This document shows, piece by piece, positions 58,678-64,000 of a stretch of 64,000 bases of DNA. The DNA comes from Trametopsis cervina. Taxonomy: Eukaryota > Basidiomycota > Agaricomycetes > Polyporales > Irpicaceae. Position 1 is the stretch's first letter. Each line of letters opens with the position of its first letter. A model generated the notes under the pieces. The model was not told the DNA's origin, did no database searches, and saw only the letters and a program-made list of their open reading frames with translations. A program made the position numbers and the translations under genes. The stretch spans positions 2,361,470 through 2,425,469 of the forward strand of contig MU278348.1 of the NCBI GenBank assembly GCA_022385755.1, read 5' to 3'.

Positions 58678-59259
58678 GGAAAGCGTGCGGGGGGTGAGAG
58701 GCGAGGGAGGCAGGGCAGCTGATGGGTGTGCTTGCAGGTAGTAATAATCGAGGTCTGAGATTAAAGTGGAAACGTTGTCAACGCCAGCATAAACGACAGA
58801 CAGAGGTGCAGGAAGAAGGAAGGCGGGTGAGGAGGAAACAGGAAACAGCGACGAGAATGGTCGGGAGCGACGGAGACGACGGCGACAACGACGAGGCAAG
58901 GGACAAGTATGGACGAGAGATTGGATAGCGTAAATTTCATAATGCAAATATTACAGAGGGCGGCAATCCTCAAACGGTCAAAACGCCACGCGGGACCTAC
59001 GTTGGACCAAGCCATCGTAGGCCATTGCGCATGCTGGACATAAACAAGCTAGTAACAGCGACCACACTCACCGTACGAGTCCGTTTCGTCCTCCATGCTG
59101 GTTTCGACTATCGCAATTGCTGAGGGTCGCTTCGTTCTACTCAAGGACAGGCCGCGGTATTCATCGTCCATCGCCATGTTCCCCTGCAATGGCATGCCTC
59201 GATAGCGCTGCACAGCCCAGCTGATGGACTGAAACTTGTGAGCACCGTTATGATGGAGT
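58678..59259. other. Upstream region of the RhoGEF gene with a possible minus-strand exon
   Basis: The RhoGEF promoter must lie here. The minus strand from about 59235 to 59055 reads an open stretch with MAMDDEYRGLSLSRTKRPSA and ETSMEDETDSY before a GTGAGT donor, which could be an exon of an unresolved gene. I could not connect it to a convincing 5' or 3' partner. Confidence 0.3.
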
Positions 59260-59754
59260 ATATGACTTATGTCGTCGTCCTCAAGTCGACGCTCGTCAGG
59301 GTTGGCGGCCGGGATACGTGTACGAGACAGGTCCAGAGGCGTTGGGCGACACAGAGGTTACCCTGACAGACACTCCGATCTTCTTTTCTATCACTTCCAT
59401 TGCTCAACAGCTACATCGTGTGGGTGGGGAGCATTCAACAGACGGAGACAACCGGCATGGACCTGTGCAGGCTTCAGCTGCTGATGTGGTTTTTGTTGTA
59501 ATCATTAGCCAGCCAGCGGGTATCTCTGATACTTAAGTGGCAGAGCTGATCCGTCTTGCGTTCACTCGGGCAGACAACGTACCGCCTTTCTCTTACTCTT
59601 ACATTCGTGGTGCACTGCTAACATGCTCTGTAGAGGCCGTGAGCGGCCAGACATCGTCGTCTGTGAAGTCTGTCCTGCTAGAAGACCAACATACTTTCAT
59701 TTCTACCTATCTCGATGGTCAGGCCTCCTGTCTGAAGCTTAAAGTATGTGCCTT
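59260..59754 (+). CDS. Unresolved plus-strand gene, two exons visible
   Basis: A frame from about 59270 reads DARQGWRPGYVYETGPEALG, TEVTLTDTPIFFSITSIAQQ and VVFVVIISQPA, then meets a TAA. Removing a 54-bp GTATCT...GGGCAG intron (about 59520-59573) joins it in phase to DNVPPFSYSYIRGALLTCSV and LLEDQHTFISTYLDGQASCL, ending at a possible GTATGT donor. The residues look coding but match no family that I know, and neither the start nor the 3' exons could be found. It may be a partial or decayed gene. Confidence 0.4.
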
Positions 59755-60755
59755 TTGAATATGTTATTCGGTGTAACCTCTGGAATGTTGGTAGCTCCCT
59801 TGCTGATCTTTTTACATATGCAAGGACAGACATGCCCGTTGCACACCGAAGGATGAGAGCATCTATGCAGGTTGATTGACAGACCGCAGCGTTGTTGGGC
59901 TGTTCTAGGAATGTCGCGATTGTCAGCAACATCCAGTCTACGGCCTCATTACACCATACAACAGGTCTGGATTGAAACAGCTCTGGCTCAAAACACGGTG
60001 ACCGGATGAGCTCGTCAGCGTCATTGATACTCGCACGGGTGGTAGACTTGAGACGCGTCCGGGTCTCTTCTGGTGGATTGGCGCGAATGGTACAGTAGTG
60101 ATGATCTGGGTATCTGTTTACAGCACGCAACTTGTTGTCAAGGTTTATATATGCATATAACCATGTTTCGTATATACCCGCAAATGCGGGATGTTCTCCG
60201 ACTCTCGGAGGCAGGAGAAGCTTCGCATTGCAAAGAGGCGGGCTAGCTCTCCAGTCTCGAGAATACTGTCAAGTGGCATCCAGTATGCTGGAAATCACCA
60301 AGCCTCCTTCGCCCGATACATACTCCAGAATGGACGAAAGCTCCGATCGTCTTTCCATACAGTGACCATCAACAAGCAAGGTGAGCATCTCTGCTTCTTG
60401 GACTAAAGACGGCATAGGAAGACACATTATTATGAATCGTCGTCTATGTATAAGCCAGAGAGCCATGATATCGTAAGGGCGATAGCCAACCCTGAATTAC
60501 AGTATTGATGATGTCAACAATAGAACTATCGTAGAACCCATTAATCGAGACAGTTAGCACTCGTTGGAGATTAATAACGTAATGATAATGCAGATATGCT
60601 GCACTCTATGTCCAAAACTGTAACAACGTTTGTGTTAGCATCGGACCAGGCACGAGCTGAACGAACGACTCACCAGCTAAAGGCAGAGCCCCCAGCGGTG
60701 GTATTGCTGAGACGTCGGCAATACCACCAATGAAACACACACCGACGTGGTCACA
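59755..60755. other. Region without a confident gene
   Basis: About 1 kb with short open stretches on both strands (for example a plus-strand LEITKPPSPDTYSRMDESSD at about 60290-60350) but no model that I can support. It may hold the 3' exons of the preceding plus-strand gene and the 3' flank of the kinase-like gene. Confidence 0.3.
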
Positions 60756-62998
60756 TCAACGGCTACCAGTGAGTCTCAACTTCTGGTATCGTCGAACGGC
60801 GATAGAGGGAAGCTTCTTCGGCTTAATGGCAGAGTCTAGGGGGTAGGCCTTCGAGATAGAGGTGACGCCGAAACCCACTGAGGGGCCACCACTGATGACA
60901 CGTCTCCCAGAAAACCGTCGCTCAAATTTGTAGCCGCAAACACCGCTCTTCGACGCCCCGCTTGCAGCTATCCGCATCCTGAGAGATGATGGAGGGTCGG
61001 ATGGCATCGTCTCCGAGTTGATAGCCTCGTTAATCGCACGCGCGATAGCGTTGTCCACCTCGTCTGGAAGTGCTTCCGGTGGAGGCTCTACAGGAAAAAC
61101 TCGCGGCGTGCGTTTTAGAATGCCTTTGCCAAAAGTCAGAGCCCCAACGGGCCTTGGTGACCCACGTCTACGTAGTTGCAGGTAATCCTTCCCTAGCAGA
61201 CGAAATGTCGGCCCACGGGGAGTTGCGCTCACGAATAGATGTGTTCGTTCGGCGCCTGCTTCGTCTTGTTCCGAATCAGAGGGATTGGGGCTGCTACGCG
61301 AGCGTTGATCCGTTCTAGGCGGCTCAATCGTAACGGAAGGACCCAGATGTGAAGCTGAGGGGCGGATAGTCAGATATGATGGATGCACATAGGACCTCTG
61401 CAGGGCCTGGGAAGGACACTCACTGCTCTCGGTATCAGGAGCTGTTGGCGAAACTTGGCTGAAGGGTTCAGTCTGTGTCGCCTTTGATCGCTTGCGAACC
61501 CTAGTTGGTTCTTCCTGTGTCGTGGAACTCGGAAGAGAACGCTTGCGCTTCCTAACTGGTGGTGTCGCTGTGACTTCGAGAGGCGTATCCATCCTACGTT
61601 TTCCGAGGACAACTACCGATGTTCCTTGCTGACCGGAAGAGCCGCCGGCTGCTTGGTGGGGAGCTGGATGATGTGTCGATGATTGCTTCCGCGGCGGTAG
61701 GTCTGGTCGAGGAACCTGCACGTAGTTGTAGCCCGCAGAGGAACGTACCATCTTGGCAAGACTGCGAACAGCCTTCTCCAGTTGCCCCTCGTGCTGCTCG
61801 AGCAAGCTAGGTCGTTCAAAGGGATCGGGCTGAGGTCAAATCCGGATCTATGAGTACTCGGTGGAACAAAGGATGTGGTTATGCTGATACTCACCGAGAG
61901 AGAAGATGTGCTGAACCCTTGATGTATCTGCGAACTTTGTTCATCGGAACGGTCGTCATGATGCAGTTTAGACACGAGTTCGCGACGCTCCATGCTAAGC
62001 TCCAGGTCACTAGCCTCGCGAAGCTTCACATCAGGAGACGGCTTGCTAACGCGGCTTGCAGAGAAGTCAACAATAGTGACACGACCGTCACCTCCAATGA
62101 GGATGTTGTGTAGTTCTAGGTTTCCATGAAGGACGCCTCTCTTGTGGATTTTTAGCAACGCTTCGACACAGCGCTGCTTTAGGAGTGGGTCCATGGCGGC
62201 AGATGCTTCAGCCCAAAATGCATAATGGGGAAGCTCCATGATCATGTGGACTTGATTGGGCGACGACTGCACGCTTATTAATCGCGGGATAACATCTCCT
62301 TGCAGTCGTCTTAGGTAGTGTTGGCTCTTGTAAAGTGCGAGCTGCATAATTGCGAAATGAGACCCTGTAATCCCGACAGCGTAAACAGGCTTACCTCCGA
62401 ATAAAAACCTTCCAGGTTATCTTGCCCTGTTCGTAGCCATCTATACGTCCACGTGAGATCTCATCCTTGTGAGAGGTGTACGTGACTTACTCACGATTTG
62501 CAGATATATGTGATTTGCCGACCAGCGACTATCCCAGACATCAACCCGACACGACATGTGGCACCAGCTGTAGAGCACGCGTGTGCGACACCGTCAGCGC
62601 AATGTGAATGTTACAACGAGGCACAACGTACTGCGAAGCGTCCGGAGGACACGTTGGCTATGAAAGGGCTCGCCTTTCGTCCATGCATACTTCGCATCCG
62701 GCACGTACGAAGGGATACGGAGAGATACTTGACTGTCATTGTTGCCGGTAGTGGCACGCGCATGGTTCTGTAGCCCAGTGCTCTGCACAGGCTGCGAGGA
62801 AGGGCCGGCCACTGGTGGTAGAGCAGTGGCGGAAGTTGAAGCACTGGAGGTCGCGTTCCTACGTTGTTCTTCTACGGCTGCACGCAGCTTCCTCTTAGTG
62901 TTGCGCTGAAATAGCAGTTTCCGTAGAGAAATCTGTCGAGTGGTCTTCTTTGCTTTGGCTCGCCCAGATGAATGCGATGTAGTAGACGGCGAACCCAT
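60756..62998 (-). CDS. Kinase-like (probable pseudokinase) protein with basic nuclear-type regions
   Basis: The start is MGSPSTTSHSSGRAKAKKTT, followed by a basic KLLFQRNTKRKLRAAVEE region. Small exons then join in phase through TGATCRVGLM, TGQDNLEGFYSELALYKSQH and YLRRLQGDVIPRLISVQ to a kinase C-lobe-like part: VHMIMELPHYAFW, VEALLKIHKRGVLHGNLELH, NILIGGDGRVTIVDFSASRV. The tail has two basic clusters (GKRRM; RKRKRS and RVRKRSK) of nuclear-signal type and about 300 disordered residues, ending KLPSIAVRRYQKLRLTGSR. In active kinases HGNLELHN would be HxDxxxxN and DFS would be DFG; the Asp-to-Asn and Gly-to-Ser changes suggest a pseudokinase. Many fungal orphan kinase-like proteins share this layout. 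Substrate and role are unknown. Confidence 0.7.
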
Positions 62999-63330
62999 TT
63001 GGATGTGCCAGTTGAGCAAGGTGGTGAGAGTAGAGAGCATGCGAGCAATGCGTTTGAAACATCTCGAGGGGATTTCTGGTCATATTAATGCCAAAGGTCG
63101 CCTTTGTCCTGCAAGGGCCAGGTGACAGGAAGGCCATGGCCCAACGAGTGGCACAGCGACCTTGTTAGCAAGTGGTAGCCGCGGCGTAACGTCACTTTTT
63201 AGCGCCGACTCGCCTTTGTTTCAGACGCTCAACCGTTGCGAAGTTCAGACAAAGGGCGTTATTCAGCTTGGCTTCATGACGCTAACACCACAAGATGCGC
63301 TGGTTGCTATGTCAGTGGTAGGTACACTCC
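62999..63330. other. Intergenic region
   Basis: A 332-bp region between the start of the kinase-like gene and the end of the LRR gene; no coding sequence is seen. Confidence 0.4.
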
Positions 63331-64000
63331 TCACCAACGACGAGGCTTGAGATTTGGGTATACATATATATGGAGTGTGATACAGATGGTGTTAGTACGA
63401 CTTATGTGTTCGATTGCGCCTGATGATTCTGTTCATAGGCCTGCAAGTTCGCAAATGCAAGCATTAGGGCTGATCGATGCTGAAGAGCCGTGACTTACTG
63501 CAAAGAAATTTCGACGCTGTGCAAGATTAATCCCACGGCAGCTGGTGAGGTTCAATCGTTCCAACATTGGACATGCATCAAGGATTGTGTTGAGACCATC
63601 GCCTGCAAAGCAACTTGTCAACGAGGGGCGGGTAGTCGCAGTGTTCTATAAACGCACCTGTAAACTTCGTGGAGGCCAGCTCCAATATTCGCAATGACTT
63701 GCAAGAGGAAATATACACTGCCGCGGCATCATCGACGTTCGTATTGTTCAAGATTAACGTCTCCAAAGGAGAATCTTGCTCATCATCATCTGCAAGAAGC
63801 CCTTCCAGCATGCGAGAGCGTAGGGACGAGATTCCGGCCAGATTTAGGATCTAGGGTGTTCAGTAAATATGCCAGGACACATAACTCAAGTACGCACTTT
63901 ACAATACCTGCCAACGTTTGTAATGAAGTTTGTCAATGCGATCCCCGTCGCCGCTGCGAGTTTTGTATTGCCGGCGATGCTGATGCTCTCAAGACTCTTC
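63331..64000 (-). CDS. Leucine-rich-repeat (RNI-like) protein, 3' part
   Basis: The gene continues beyond the right edge of the window. Visible exons read SLESISIAGNTKLAAATGIA, LEGLLADDDEQDSPLETLIL, NNTNVDDAAAVYISSCKSLR and ILELASTKFT, then GDGLNTILDACPMLERLNLT and SCRGINLAQRRNFFA, then a 15-bp last exon ending PRRW. The roughly 28-residue leucine-rich periodicity with LxxLxLxxTxVxDxA is that of RNI-type repeats found in fungal F-box/LRR proteins (Grr1/AMN1-like). No F-box is visible because the 5' end is missing. The tiny last exon is inferred from a GTAAGT donor after FFA and a matching acceptor. Confidence 0.65.

Noticed and set aside
59055..59235. Minus-strand exon candidate upstream of the RhoGEF start
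   Set aside because: The peptide looks natural and has a GTGAGT donor, but no in-phase junction to the RhoGEF exon 1 or to other exons was found, so it is noted only.

Overview
The window is nuclear DNA of a filamentous basidiomycete, most likely an agaricomycete (mushroom or polypore lineage; the genus is inference). The evidence is dense intron-rich genes with introns mostly of 45-75 bp, GT-AG borders with occasional GC-AG, codon use rich in C/G at third positions, and recognisable fungal housekeeping orthologues. No rRNA, tRNA, CRISPR array, transposon or viral gene was identified. Nearly all calls are spliced models that I assembled by hand from splice consensus and frame continuity, so most start/end positions are firm but RNA evidence is absent.

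Layout. 1-9.8 kb: the 3' end of an unknown gene, an F-box protein, a 16-exon polytopic membrane protein of unknown function, an NADPH-dependent FMN reductase-like flavodoxin-fold protein, and the ribosome biogenesis factor RRP36. 10.2-16.4 kb: three tandem minus-strand copies of an uncharacterised single-TM family, each with duplicated 5' and 3' flanks and the same CACGTG-centred upstream motif; the leftmost copy has a decayed 5' coding end. 17.2-25.4 kb: two large mucin-like, single-pass Mid2-type membrane proteins (cell-wall sensor architecture) flanking an isochorismatase-family hydrolase. 26.4-31.6 kb: Rab4-like GTPase, D-serine dehydratase/D-threonine aldolase-like PLP enzyme, an HSL-type alpha/beta hydrolase that seems to need a one-nucleotide exon, and a RidA deaminase. 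32.2-38.5 kb: the RBM39/Rsd1-type splicing factor, then a small metabolic group: a bacterial-type ketol-acid reductoisomerase-like protein, an L-rhamnose-1-dehydrogenase-like SDR divergent from it, and a cupin carrying an in-frame stop. 38.9-53.4 kb: PEX16, a coiled-coil unknown, a CorA-type Mg2+ transporter, a GT31 glycosyltransferase, a small Cys-rich ORF, a glutathione S-transferase and a TPR-less SGT1. 53.9-64 kb: an LRR-RhoGEF, a poorly resolved plus-strand gene, a probable pseudokinase with nuclear-type basic regions, and the 3' part of a leucine-rich-repeat protein.

How the genes relate: most are unrelated housekeeping functions (ribosome assembly, splicing, peroxisome biogenesis, vesicle recycling, SCF/HSP90 co-chaperone). 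Two regions look accessory: the tandem triplicate (10.2-16.4 kb) and the reductoisomerase-like/rhamnose dehydrogenase/cupin group (34.8-38.5 kb). The two Mid2-like proteins and the RhoGEF could all belong to cell-wall/Rho signalling, but nothing in the sequence ties them together directly.
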